Origin: Parvularia atlantis
Taxonomy: Eukaryota; Opisthokonta; Rotosphaerida
Direction of reading: 5' to 3'
NCBI GenBank assembly: GCA_943704415.1
Contig: CALSCO010001490.1
Location: 1-16,457, forward strand
DNA length: 16,457 bases
Shown here: piece by piece, positions 1 to 13,500 of the stretch
Numbering within the stretch: the stretch's first letter is position 1
How the letters are laid out: each line of letters opens with the position of its first letter
The notes under the pieces: generated by a model
Databases searched by the model: none
What the model was told of the DNA's origin: nothing
The model's input: the letters and a program-made list of their open reading frames with translations, nothing else
Program-made: the position numbers and the translations under genes

Positions 1-1569
1 GCACGTTGAACAGCATCTGGGCGCGCGACGCGTTGAGGTAGACCGGCAGCGTCACGGCACCAGTGCCCGCGCTCGTTGCCGCCGCCGCCACCGCCGCCGC
101 CGGGCCGACCGCGCGCGTCCACCGCAGGCGCAGCGTCGGCAGGCGCGTCGACGTCGACTCAGACGGCTCGATCGGCGCGCTGCTGGACCACATGCCGCCT
201 TCGAGGCGCACACCCGACAGCAAGAACGTGTCCTTCTCGGCCTGCTCGTTCTGCGCGATGGCTGCAGCACAACGACTGAGCGACGGCACGCGCAGCACGC
301 AGCACGCACGCACGCACCCAGGCTCAGCTGCAGCTCCTCGAGCGACCACTGGTTGGCCTGCGCAACCGCCTGCCGCGTCGCCGTGATGTACGCCTCGGGT
401 GCGAGCAGCCCGCCGAGCCACAGCGTCGCGGGCGGGTGCGCCGACGCGAGTGCCTCAAGCTGCGCGCGCACCGCGGTAAGCAGCAGCTGCAAACGCGCCT
501 CAGCACACCTGCTGTGCACGCAGCGCAAAGTCCGCGATCCACTGTGCGAGCGGCACGCCGTTGGGCACCTTGTACGCGCGCCAGTGCTTGGGGATGAAGC
601 CTGGCGAGGCGAGCAGCTCAGCGCATGCGCGTCGCGTGATACGGTATGGCACAGACGCGCACCCTTGTTGACGTCGTTCATGAGCGCGCGCAGGTGGTTC
701 GTCTGCTTGAGCGTGCCCTGGCAGCACGCCTGCAGGTCTCTGAGATCGCGCCGGACCTTCTTGAGCAGCGCCGCGCCGTTGGCCGTCTCGCGCGCAAACA
801 CGCGCGTAATCGGGCTGCGCAGCGCCTCAGCCGACGTCTGCCGCAGCGTCGACAGCGTCTGCCGCGATGTCGCCGCTTCAGTGTGGTCGTTGTCAGCGTT
901 GCGCCCCACGCACCTCTGGCAGGAGCTTGAGAAACTCACCCGCGGTCGCCGCGAGCGACACCATCCACGCCGGCTGCGCCACCGGTGCACCCTCCACGGC
1001 CGCCGGCATCGCGGGCGCGGCCTTGCCCGCCGCCGCACGGCCCTTCTTGCCCGCGGGCGCTGCCGCTGTGCCAGCGGTCGTGCCGGTCGCCGTTGCGGTC
1101 GCGTCCTCCTCTAGCGTCAGGCTCTTCATCGCGCGCAGCTTGCCGAGCAGCGCCGCGCCCTGCGACGTCAGCAGCACCTTTTCGGCGTTGGCCGGCAGGC
1201 CCAGCCACGCGGGCGACTGGCGGTCCGGCAGCGACTGCGCCCAGCGCGTGAAGTGCGCCAGCGTTGTGCCCTCGGGGATCAGCACGCCGTCCGTCTCGCT
1301 GATCGCCGCCATCGCGCCCTCGTCCGTCGTCGTCGATGGCACACCCTTGCCCGCGCCGTCTGCGCGCGCCACCAGCGCAAACTCGCCCTCGTACGCCTGG
1401 GGCGTGAACAGCGCCGCCACGAACGAGTCAAGCGTGCGCTGCAACACACGCCCGATGAGACACGGATGGAGCACAGCCGTTCGCGTGGCCGCACCTGGTC
1501 AAACTCGTTGTCGATGCGCCCGCCATAGATCGACTGCGACAGCAGCGTCTTGATCGCGTCCCACGGGAT
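1..1569 (-). CDS. DYN1: Dynein C-terminal domain, truncated by window start (exons 54-59)
   Basis: This domain packs on the ring and modulates processivity. Conserved blocks are [48 protein letters not shown], the [16 protein letters not shown] block, [34 protein letters not shown] and [16 protein letters not shown], where the window ends one base into the next codon. Two low-complexity expansions stand out in exon 55: a Gly/Thr/Asp/Ala loop after LVARADG, and a Thr/Ala/Gly/Lys stretch between LEEDAT and AWMVSL. Exon 59 has an Ala-rich loop before VTLPVYL. The exon 57/58 join has two possible acceptors. By family comparison about 25-30 codons and the stop lie beyond base 1. Confidence 0.94.
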
Positions 1570-4500
1570 CTGCAGCGCTGCGCGTCGGCCGCACCATCAC
1601 ACGCTCACACCAGACGCGCACCTTCTCGGGCGCGATGTTGCTGCGGCCCTGGCCCGCGCCGCCCACGGCCTGGTCCACCCATGCGTTGATCACGTCCATC
1701 GCGCATCGACGGTCCGCGTCGTTGAACTCGTACACCTTCGTCCAGCCGAGCGGCGCGTACCGCAGGCGCTCCTGCAGCACCGCGTGCAGCCACGCCACCA
1801 AGAACAACAGGCGCGAGCGCTCCACCGGCGCGCGCTCGGCGTCCTCCCTCGGAATCGCGCCGAGCGACTCAATCAGGTTGGCCTGGCCGCTCAGGCGTCG
1901 TCAGCGAGCGTCCAGTGGCGCAGGGCTCGCGCGGCGCACCTTCAGCCCGGGCGCGCGCTCGTAGACAAAGATGCGCGACAGGCGCAGCACCGCTGCGGGC
2001 ACGGCCGGGTTGATCTCCATCGTCATAAACAGGCGGAAGTTGGGATGCGCGCGCAGCGCGTGCAGCTTTTTCTCCAGCTGCACCAGCCACGACGGCGCCA
2101 GGTGCACGTTCTTCAGCAGCACCCACAGGCCGTTCTGTCCGTTTGTCAGCAAGCGTGCCTCTCCATGCAGATCCGCGCACCTTGGACGCCTCCGAGATGG
2201 CCTGGTCGGCCAGCGTGAAGCCCTCGACCGAGCCGATCGCGACCGACACCAGCTGCGTGTTGGCCGTCTCTCGCGCGAGCGCGTCCACGTAGAACGACGC
2301 GTCCAGGCCCGGCACCGAGCACAGCGCCAGTGGCGTGCTGGCCGCGACCTCGCCCAGCACCACCGACTTGAGCAGCGCCACATCCGACGGCACCACCGAC
2401 AGCACGCCCTTGCCAAACACGGCCTCCGCCAGCAGCGTCGCCGCCGGCACGACGCGGTCCGGCCGGAAGCACTTGATCAGCAGGCAACGGCGGAACGTGT
2501 TGACAACCGTGTCTGTGCGCGCGCGACCGCTGTCAGTGCCGAGCGCGGAGCGTAATGCGAAGGCGGGGCACAGGCGCGCCTTTGCCATGATCTGGCGACT
2601 CAAAGCAGCGCGGCACCGAGCGCTCGGGCGTGGGCGAGGCCAGGAACGCGCGCCACTCGTCCGCGTTGGCAGCCATGTGCTGCACGAGGCCGCCAAAGAC
2701 CGGCAGGCGCACAAACGCCGACAAGCGCTCCTTGGTCTCGTCGTCGATCGCGCCGCTGAGCGGGTGCGCCTTGTCCAGCACCGCCAGGCCCTCGTCCGTC
2801 ACCAGCGCCGACGCGCCGCCCGACAGCCAAAAGTCCCACTCGGCGTCAGCCGGACGGTCGGGCGCGTCGCTCGTGAAGACCTGCGCGAGCAGGAGCGCGA
2901 GTGTGACATGGTCCTCGTGCAGCAGCCCGCGCGTGAGGCGCTTGAAGGCGACGCCAAACAGGTCGCGGTGCAGGATCGCGAGACGCTGCGCCGGCTCCTT
3001 CACGCCCGCGAGCGCCGGGTTCTTGTGCAGCACGTAGTCAAAGATGCTGTAGAAAAAGTCGAGCGAGTACTGGTAAAAGACGTGCAGCTGGTTCAGGGCT
3101 TCCATCACAAAGTAGACGGCCGAGCAGGCCGACGCGAGCGGCGTGTACTGCAGTGTCACCGCGTTGACCGCCGCCGCGACCGTCTCCGTCGCCGCCATGC
3201 GCTCCGAGATATCGGCCGCCTCGCGCTTGAGCGTTTCAAGCGTGGCGATGACCGTGTCATTGTCGAGCAGGTTGCCCTGGTGGCGCGGCGTCTGGGCGTC
3301 AGTCACCCGCCCATCCGCCATGCACGCGCACGCATGCGGCACCTGCGACGCGTTGAGCGCATCCAGCAGCGACTTTTCAAGCTGGCGCAGGCGCAGCTGG
3401 AACTCGCCCTGGGCGCGCAGCAGGTCCGTGCGCTGTTGGTCCGTGTCGGGCCGCTCGACCTTGAGCACCTGCGAGAACGCGCGCTCGCGTTGAGCCGTCG
3501 AGGCGTGCGTGGGTCGCGCGCCCGGGCGCGCACCTGGTTGAGGCACTGCGACTGCAGCGACGCGCGCGTCACCGTGAAGTTGACAAACGTCACGCGCGAG
3601 CACAGGTCCGGCGGGAACGCGGCCGACGAGTCACGCGTCGTCAAGAAGAGCGTGAACGCGGGCGAAAAGTCGATGTCCTGCGGGCGTCGGCGAGCCAGTA
3701 AGCTCTGCCGCATGGCCGCGCGCGCGCCCCACACACGTTGGCACCCAGCCGCACGAGCACGCGGCCGCCCGTCTTGCGCAGCTCGCGGTTGAGCAGCGGG
3801 TTCAGGATCGGGTCGAGCGCCTCAACGTCCTCCACCAGCAGTGGGTTGCCGAACCGCAGCGCCGACTCGAGCGTCTTGAGGAAGGCCTTGTCGAGGAACG
3901 ACGTGCGCGTGATCTTGCGCTCCTTGTACTCGTTCAGCAGGAACGTCGTCGCCTGGCCGGACGGGTCGATCACGAGCGGGTAGCGATTGAAGCGCTTTAG
4001 CAGGATCGCGTTCTCGGTCGCCAGGTCGTCCACCGGCAGCGCGTTGGCCTGTGCGAGCGCCGCCGTTGACGTCACCGACCGTGCCACACGCGCGCGCGCA
4101 CACACACGCAGCACACACACCTGCCAGCCTAGACGCTCGTCCGCCGATGATAAGTACTCGGTCAGCGACAGGTCGGCCTTGAGCTGGATGCCCGCGGCCT
4201 GCAGGTGTGCGGTCCAACGGTGCAGGAGCATCTGCCGGTACTGCTGGTCGTAGTAGCCGGCGTAGGCCAGGAACGCGGCCGAGACGAGCACGTCGCCCAC
4301 GATTGTGCCCATCTGCGCCTCGAACGTGGCCGATGTCGTGCTCCAGCGGTCACGCTCGCTCGACAGCGAGCCCAGCAGCTTGGTCGCGCGCTCGACCTTG
4401 GTCCGCACCGTTTCCATCTCGCCCTTGAGTTGCTGCGTCTCAGCGATGAGCACGGCGTACTCGTCCTTGTACCGCGCGATCGACGCCTCGAGCTCGTTGA

Positions 4501-7500
4501 TCATCCGCACGAGCTCCTCGGCCTTGAGACGCGTCTCGGCCGCCTCATTCTCCAGCGACAGCACCTCGTTGCGCAGCGGCTCGACCTGCGTGCGCGCGGC
4601 GAGTCAGCGGGCAAAGCCCGGCGCGCAGCGTGAGCGCAACGCGCCTTTTGCAGGATCTCCGAGAACGAGACCTGCGCCGTCACCCACTGCACGAGCGGGC
4701 CGCACGCCTTGGACGCACGGTCGACCTTCTCAAACGTGTAGTCCGGGTTGCTCAGGAACGTGTTGCGGATTTCCTGCACAGCGCGCAACCGGGCGTCAGC
4801 GCAGCCCCGCAACGCACACGCACGTCCAGCCCGCGCACCCGACGCATCGCCTCGGTCATGCGCGCGTCCGTGTCGTAGTTAACGATCGACTGGATAAAGT
4901 CGGGCCGGCGCAGGATCGTCTGGATCGTCTTCCACGAGTCGGCCTTCTCGCCCAGGAGCACGCACACGCTCTCGAGCGCGAGCTTGACGAGCGCGGGCGG
5001 GTTGGCCATGCCGCGGACCTCGACCAGGTGCTGCGACTTGATGTTTTTGACCGACTGCTCGGCCTCGCGCACGGCCGGCTCGGCCTTGGACAGGTCCAGC
5101 TCGACCACGCGCTTGCGCTCGGTGATGGCCGCATTCTGGCGTGCGACAGCCTCCTGCAGCTGCTCCGACGCGCGCTTGCGGCTCTCGGCCTCCTGCTGCT
5201 CGTGCACCATCCGCCGCAGCTTGTCGTTTGCCTCGGCGTTCTTCTTCTCGAGCTCGACCGTCTTGATCGCAAGCGACTTTTGCAGCTTCTCGACGTCGTC
5301 AAACGTGTCGCGCAGCTTCTTCAGGCCCACGTTGAGATGCAGCTGCTGCTCCTCCAGCTCCTCACGCTTGTGCTGGAACAGGCGCACGTAGTGGTGGATA
5401 AAGTCGAGGTAGTGCCGCGGTGTGATATGGTTGACCCGGCCCTGGCGCTTGGCCACGCGCGTATTGATGTCCTCGAGCGAGCGGTGGATGAACACAAACG
5501 CGTTGACGATCGCGTCGCGGTGCGTCGGCGGCTGCGGGACATCCGGGTAGGCCACGGGGAAGAAATCGGGCGGGCGGTACGCGGCCACGTCCAGGTCGAG
5601 CTTGTCCGTGAACTCCTTGCCCACCTGGTAGTAGGCCTGCAGCGACCAGTCGCCGAACCAGTCGAGCACGCAGCGGTTGAACAGAGCGGGCGACGTCGCC
5701 GCGCGGCCGCCCAGGCCGCCCTCAGGCGGATTCATCGTGAAGACGACGTGCAGGTTGCGCATCACCTGCGCCGTGAACCACTTGTACAGCTCGTCGGGCG
5801 AGTCGAGCATGAGGCCCTCGCGCTGCGCGCCCTCCTTGCACTGCGTCATCAGCGCGCTGTGCTCGTCGCCATCAAACAGCCCGGGCACTTCGCCGTTGGC
5901 CAGCAGCGTGTTCATGCGCTCGAGGAAACCCGCGTCGAGGATGTTGCTTTCGTCCAGGATGAACGCGATCTGGCCCACGGGTGGCGTAAATAATGTCTCA
6001 CGAGCGCAACAAGCTGGCCGTGCGCGCACCTTCTCGCCTCGCGTGCCCGCGCGACGCAGCAAGCCGCGCAGGTCCTCGTCAAAGTCCTCCATCGTGTACC
6101 CGTTGTGCACCTGTGCGCGCGTGCGCGTGTGCGCGTGTCAGCGCAAGCGCGTCGCCAGCGCGTCGCCCACAACCTTGATCTGGTAGACCGACAGCCCGTT
6201 CAGCCACGCGACAAAGCGCGACAGCGTCGTCTTGCCCGCGCCCGAAACACCAATCAGCAGCAGGTGGCCCTGGACCTGCTTGAACACGCGGTCGATGCGC
6301 AGCACGTGCTCCAGGAGGTCATTGAACAGCACCAGCGGCACGTCAAGCTGCGAAGCGGGCGTGTTACCGGGTGTGCGCGATGCACAGCAACCGGCCAACG
6401 GGCCAACGCACCTCCTCCTCGTAGAACACGCGCAGGCGCGCGCGGATGTACTCGCGCAACGACTCTTGCTCAACGGGCACATAGTGCTTGGACAGCCAGT
6501 CGGAGAACAGGATCGGGCGCTTGAGCGCCACGGCCACGTCGACCGCGGTGAAGGCCTGCACAGAGCGCTTGAGCGTCACAGCGCGGCCGCCGAGAAACGC
6601 ACCTCCTGCGCAACCGTGTCGAGCAGCGTGCCGGTCCACTGCCGCTCATCGGCTGACACGAGGCGGTCGGCAAAGAGGCGCAGGCCTTGTTGCGTCGCGA
6701 CGCGTCAGCAGACCTGTCAGGACCACAGCGCAGCGCACCTTCGTGTGCCCACAGCCGCACAAGCCCGTTCAGGTCGAGCGACTCGAGCGGCTTGAGCGCC
6801 TCGTAGATGCCGCGCACCCAGCGCGTCAGCTCGCGCGGCGAGTAGATGTAGTGCGCCTGCCGCGCTCCGCATGAACACGACGCCGCCATTAGCGCCGCGC
6901 TCGCAGGAGCGCACCTGCTGGTCCGGCGTAAAGTGCGCCTGCGACTTGAGGTAGACCGAGACCATCGCGTCGGTCAGCGCCGGCGCGAACGAGCGCAGCG
7001 ACGGCTGCAGCTTGAGCAGCGCCCGGTTGAACGTGCCGTAGATTTGCCGCAGCGAGTCCGGGCCCGGATAGTCGACCATGATCAGCGGCGCGTGCCGCAG
7101 GAAGCGCGGCGACAGCGCCACACGGCCCGGGTCGGTCGGCGGGTTGCACGCGCCCACAAACTGCCGTCCCCCGCCGTGGTCAAGAGGCAAAAAAGACGTG
7201 CGCGCGGGCGCAGACGACGGCGCACCTGGATCCGCGACAGCCGCACCCACTGTTTGTCCTGTACGCGCCAGAACCCGCCCTGCTCGACCATCTGCCGCAG
7301 GAACGAGATGACGCGCTGCGTGCCGTACTTGTCCTGCGCCGGCAGGTTGATCTCGTCGCAAAACAAGACCAGCCTGGCGCGCCCGTCAGCCGCTGCAGGT
7401 GGCAACACACAAGCGCGCGCGCGCGCGCGCGCAACGGACCACTTGTTCATCATCGTCGGCGCCAGCACGAGGCCCGACGGCGTCTTCTTGTACTCGCAGT

Positions 7501-10500
7501 ACTGCTCAAAGGTCTTGAGGATGAGCTCGGGCGTTGTGGCCGACGAGAAGTTGAGGCCGGCGACCTCGAGCTCGGGCAGGGCGCGCAGGGCGGCAAAGAG
7601 TGTCATCGTCTGAGCGGCACATCAGCGCCCCCCATACACTCCCGCGACCGTGCGACCGAGCCGCGCACCTTGCCCGAGCCCGGCGGGCCGCACAGGAGCA
7701 GCGGACGGTGCTCCGCCAGCCACGTGTAGAGCACGTCCTCGTGCCGCGCCGTGTCGATCGTTGGGATGACCACATCCGCGGCCGACACCTTGTGCGTGTC
7801 GATCTCGATCACGGGCACGCGGCTGGCCCACGGCGACCACTCGCCTGTGTTGACTTGGACCTCGAAGTCGATCAGCGTCCGGTCCGCCGAGCCGCTTGCG
7901 GGCAGATCCATGCTGTGTGCGTGCACGTTCGCGGTCAGCAGGCGCGGCGCCCACCCTCGGCGCGCGCGGGCGCACTTCATCAGTGACAGCACAAAGCGGC
8001 CCAGGTCCGCGCGCAGCGGTAGGCGCGCGTCGCCCGCGAACGACCACACGAGCGAGTAGAGCAGCCGGCGCGACAGGAACTTCTCGAGGTGGTCGTGCGC
8101 CATCGGGAAGTCGCTGTGGGCCTCGTTGTACTCGAGCACGAGGCGCACGGAGCGGTTGAGCATGGAGAAGAGAGTGCCGAGGACGCGCGGGCGCGTGAAC
8201 TCCATGATGTGCTCCAGGCCCTCGGCGAAGATCAGCGCCTTCTCAATCAGGCCGTCCGGCGCAAAGTGCCGGTCAAGAACGCCCGCGCAGTCGCGCTGCA
8301 CACGCAGCACCGGCGTGGCCTCGGCTTCGTCCTCTACGATGGGCGCAGCGGCTGTGTCGGCCGAGCCCGGCGTGGCCACGGACGCTGCGGCGCCGCGTGA
8401 GCTGGATGCACAAGAGCGGCGAGCGGGCACGTACGCGTGGCCGGCGCGCGCGCAGCCGCAGAGGACGACGATGACGACGTGTCCTCGGCCGCGCCGGCGC
8501 TGTCGTCGAGCGGCATGTTGCGCAGCGTCGCGAGGTAGTGGTGCGCGACCATGGCAAAGGTGACGACAGCGTCGCTGAACCAGATCATGCCGCAGCGCGA
8601 GACCGTCGCAAGCGTGGCCGAGCGCAGGTCTTGCACCTCAAACATGATGCGCACGTTAGGCGGGAGCGCCAGACGCTCGCCGTTGGGCAGCGTGAGCAGC
8701 TTGTTGTCGTCGAGGACACTGCAGCGCGTGGTCAGCAGGTGTAGCCCGCGCGCGTGCAGGCACAGCCGCACCTGTTCAGGTTCTCGACCCACTCCGGGTC
8801 GACGTCGCCGTCAAAGATGATCCACTGGCGCCGGTTGAGCTCGCCGCGGACGTTGTCGATCACCTTGCGCAGGATGTGCGTGAACAGACCGTCGGTCCAC
8901 TCACGCGTGGTCGAGTCGAGCGTGCCGTAGAGCGCGTCCTTCGACATAGCCTTAGGGTCGATCACGTGCGCGGCGCCCTCCGTGCCCTCAATCCGCGCCA
9001 GGGCCGCAAGCAGCACCGACCAGGCCGTGCTCTTGCCCGAGCCCGACGGGCCGACCATCATCAGGCCGTGGTGGATGTTCTGGATCTGGTAGAGCTGGAT
9101 CACCTTCTCGACCCAGGCCGGCTCGGGCACAAGGTGGCGCTGCGCGCACACGCGCAGGATCTCGACACGCAGGCGCTCCAGGTCCGCGGGCACGTACGGC
9201 ACGCCCGGGAACACGTCCGCCAGGAGCGACTTGAGCAGCGGGATGTCGTCCTGCACCAGCTTGGGCACGACCGTCTCGGCCACCGACTGGATGATGATCT
9301 CCTGCTCGGCCACGTCCGGCAACGGGCCCCCGCCCGTTGCCGCAAGGCGCTGCAGGCGGTCGCGCTTCAGGTTGCCGGCCGAGACGAGCACCGACTTGAG
9401 CGCGCGCAGGCCAAAGTCGTAGTGCGGCTGCGGCGACAGCTGCTCCTCGCACAGGTTGAAGAACGGCACGACCTTGGACGCCAGCACCTCTGCCGTGCGG
9501 AAGCCCTGCGAGTACAGCATGACCTGCGCACGCACGTCAGTGCTGCGCGCAGGCCTCGTGCCCCGTGTGCGCACCTGCGCGATCAGCTCGCGGTCGGGCT
9601 TCGTCATGGCCATGCTCCGGAAGAGCTTCTTGAGGTTGTCGGGCAGGTTGGAGCGCCCGGCGTAGCCCGGGTTCATCGTGATGAAGATGCCTGCACAAGC
9701 GCACGGCCGCCGTCAGAGGTGCGTCGGCAGAGCGACAGCGGCGCGCACCCGTCGTCGCCTTCACGACGACCGTCTTGTCGACCAGCTGGATCTCAATCTT
9801 GCTCTGCCCCTGCTTCTCCTTGAGCGCGGTCTGGATGGTCTGGACCTGCTGCGACACGGCCGACAGGATGCGCTCCTCGAGGCGGTTGAACTCGTCAAAG
9901 CTGCGCGCGCACGCACGCACAGCTCTCAGGCGACGAACGAGCTGCGCACACGGCCCGGCGCGCACCAGACCCACTGGCCGGTCTGGCACACGCCCACGAA
10001 GATGCGGCCCATCGCCTGGAAGTCAAACGCCTCGTCGCAGCAGAACACGAGCACGAAACGGCCCAGCTGCGCGCCCAGCGCCTTGACCGACTCGGTCTTG
10101 CCTGTGCCGGCGGGGCCAAAGGGCGAGCCGCCGAGGCGCAGCTCCATGGCTTGCGTGAGCGTAAGGTAGCAGCGGTCGGTCAGCGGCGTCTGGACAAGCT
10201 TGTCGATCAGGCCGAGGTACTCGTAGCCGTACTCGAACTGCGCGTTGGCCATGCGGATGCTCAGCCGCGCGAGCGGATCTCCCGTCTGTGCGGAAGCGGG
10301 TCAGATGGTGCTGGCGGCAGCTGGCCGCCACGGCGCACCTTTGAGTTGAACGCAAAGCGCATGTGGTATAGCCAGTCGAACGACTTGTTGGACGTGACGC
10401 CGGCGCGGATCAGCGCGCGCACGACGTCACGCTGGTGCACCAGCTCGGTGATCAAGTGCTCGCACTTCTTGCGCATGATCGGCGGCAACTCGTTCAGCAC

Positions 10501-13500
10501 CGTGTCGGCCAGCACGGTCAGGATCGCCTGCAGCCTGAGCACCCACGTGTGAGCGACACGCGCGCCAGCCAAGCACCGTCTCACGCACCGCGTCAGGACG
10601 ACGTTGAGCGCCTCGGTCGCCTGCGCCGGCTGCTGCAGCGCGCGCTCGACCGCCTCGGACCAGAGGATCTGCGACGTGAGCACGACCAGCTGCGCCGGGT
10701 ACTTTGTGACCCAGGCTAGGTAAGCTGCGCTGTCGACGGCGGTTGCGGGCCCAAACAGCTGCGACATCTCCTCCACGCTGTCAGTGAGGACGAGCGCAAG
10801 CGTGACCTGCGTGTTATCGCGTGTCACGGAGCCGCGACCGCCACGCACACCACGCGCACGCACCCGCATCTCGTGCTCGAGCGCCGACAGCCACTCATTT
10901 ATCTTGGGCCCGTTCTTGAGCGAGATCGGGTTGCGGAAGCGCACCTCCTCGCCCTCGCGCGACGACATGCCCTCGATCACCGACGCGTCCTCGTTCAGCA
11001 ACAGGTTGGCCAGGCCCGCAAACATCTTCTTGAAGTGCTTCTGGATCTTGACGATGTCCTTCGAGTTGCCAATGATCTCCAGCAGGTCCTCGTCACCCAC
11101 AAAGTAGAACCGCGGGAAGGCCGACCGCTCGCGCTCGAGGTACTCGCCCAGCGCCTGCGCCGCACGCCACCGTCAGCCCTGCGAGCCTCATCGCGCACCA
11201 CGGCACACCTTCTGGATCTTGGACAGGAGGTCGGCGAGGCGCTCGAGCGCACGCTGGACGCCCTGGATCGCCAGCACCTCGAGCACTAGCGGGGCCTTCT
11301 GGACCTGCGAGCGCGTGCTGCGTCAGCGGGCACAACCGTGGTGGCGTGTCGGCGGCGAGCCTTCTTCATCAGCGTCAGGAACTCGCTGTTGATCGACTGG
11401 AAGCGCGCCGTCTCGGTCGGCAGCAGGTTCTTGATGTCGGCCGAGCCCGAGAAGATGCCCTCGAGGTAGACCCACTGCCGCTGCACGTCGATCCAGACGT
11501 CAAACAGGACTTGCACGCGCGTCAGCTTGTCCTCCCACGCGAGCGCCTCGTCCTCAAACACCTGCCGCTCGCGCAGTCAGCCGCCGCGTCTGCAGGCCAG
11601 GGCCCCCTACGCGCCTTGAAGTACGGCGACAGCTTCATCGCCGAGAGCGAGTTCAGGTGCTCGCCGCACTTGCCAAAAAGCTCGTCCCAGCCGCGGATGA
11701 GGCGGCACTTGCTCTGGTACGGCACAAGGTCGAGCTCGTAGGCCTGCCAGGTCTCGCGCACTTGCTTCAGGAACTCCTCGAGCGCCATCTCGCCCTGCGC
11801 GACCAGGATCACGTCCTTCACCGCGGCCTCGTTCTTGCTCAGGTTGAGGTCCCAGACGTTGCCCAGCGTCAGCTCGGTCAGGAGGTACTTGCCCTCGATG
11901 CGCAAGCGCTTCAACAGCATCTTCCAGTGCCGCTCGCGCAGCGCGTCCGACTTGAGGTCGGCCACGAGGCTGTTGACTTTGAGGTACGACCTGTGCGCAC
12001 GGGCACATGAGCCTGATCGCACTGAGCTCACGCACGCAGCACCGCACCGCAGCGTCGCCTGTACGTGCTCGTAGGCCGCATACTGGCGCAGCCGCGCCGG
12101 CAGATCCTTCAGGTCCGTCAGCAGCTGGTCCAGGCGCGCGCGCGTCTTGCGCGGCTGCACCGACGACCACGCCGTGTCGCTCAGCTCGGCGATCGACTGG
12201 TGAGGGTGGCGCGGCTCAGGGTGCGCGATGCGGCCGTGTGTGTGTGTGTGTCTGTGTGCGCGCGCACCTGCCAGACCCGACCGAGCTCGTTCCACACGCC
12301 CTTGAGGTCGCGCAGCTCCTCCAGCAGCGGCGCCAGGCGGTCGTCTTGCGACAGCTCGAGGTTGAGCGCCTCCTTCGCGCGGCAGACCTGCAGGTACTCC
12401 TCCTGCATGCGCGTGATGCGGCCCTCGAAGACCGAGAGCGCGTTAGCGGCCACGTCCGGCTTGAGGTCGCCCTGCACGGGCTTGTGCTGGTCCCACTCGG
12501 CCGTCAGCTCCTTCACGCGCTTGTCGATCGCCGCGTCCTCCGACACGATCTTCATCTGCAGGTTGGCTGTGCACCGGCGCCGGCACCATCAGTCACGCGC
12601 ACGCGTGCGGAGACGGTGCGGCGGGCGCACCGATCTGGTTCTGCATCGCCGCGTTCTTCCTTGTCAGGATCTCGTTCAGTGCAGACCACTCGCCCTGAAC
12701 CTGGGCGCGCTCGGTGTCAGCCCCCCGTGTGCGTGAGCCCCTCCGCCGCCAGCGTGCCTGGTCAAAGTACAGCCAGTCGGCCGGGAAGAGGAAGCGCTGG
12801 CGCTCGAGCAGCTTCTGGCCGCCGCGGAACACATCGAGCGTGTCGGTCCAGACGGGCAGTTTGCGCTTGAGCTCCTGCGGGTAGGATGGTGAGCACAGGT
12901 AGACACGCACGCGCGCACACAGAGCCACTCACGCCCACAAACGTGATAAACGCGACCGCGTCCGTCGTCTTGTCGCTGTCGAGCGAGTGCGCCTCGAGCT
13001 CGTTGCGGCCGCGGCTGATCACGCCGAAAAAGTCGGCCATCGCCGCGCCCAGCCGCTGGCCAAAGCGCGACAGAATCTCCTTTTGCCAGTTGTCGTACTT
13101 GGCGTTGACCTTGGACTGCACCTGCGCATAGTTGACCACGGCGGGGCCGAAGACGCGAGCCGAGTCGGCGTTGTCGAAGGTGCTGCGGGCCGCGCGGATT
13201 TCGCCGAGCAGCTACGAGTGTGTTTGTTTGGGGGGGGGGGCACATGCGTCAGCCGGCCATGCCGTGAGCGCACACCAGCGCACCTGCTGCCAAAGGGCGA
13301 GATCGTCGCCCAGGCGGGCGTAGACGTGCGCCGCCTCGAGGTCCCACAGCGCCTGGTACTGCAGCCACTCATGCACGTAGGCCGTGATCGCCTGGACCTT
13401 TTGCTCGATCGCGCCGTAGGCCTTGGACAAGTCGCCGCTGCGCAGCGCCGACAGCTATGGCGCGCACCGGTGAGCACGCGCCGAAGGCGCGAAAATGCAA

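Noticed and set aside
353-1114. 253-codon open frame on the plus strand
   Set aside because: Antisense to the C-terminal domain exons and their introns; low-complexity Arg/Ala sequence with no family match.
2335-3792. 485-codon open frame on the plus strand
   Set aside because: It is a shadow of dynein exons 47-51, Arg-rich, with no domain, and runs through four introns of the opposite gene.
4305-5993. 562-codon open frame on the plus strand
   Set aside because: It lies antisense to the stalk/AAA4 exons, crosses two introns of the dynein gene and reads as Leu/Arg/His-rich sequence without a recognisable domain. Long antisense frames are expected opposite GC-rich coding sequence.
8876-9823. 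315-codon open frame on the plus strand
   Set aside because: Antisense shadow of exons 30-32 (end of AAA1 and AAA2), with His/Arg/Leu-rich composition and no family match.
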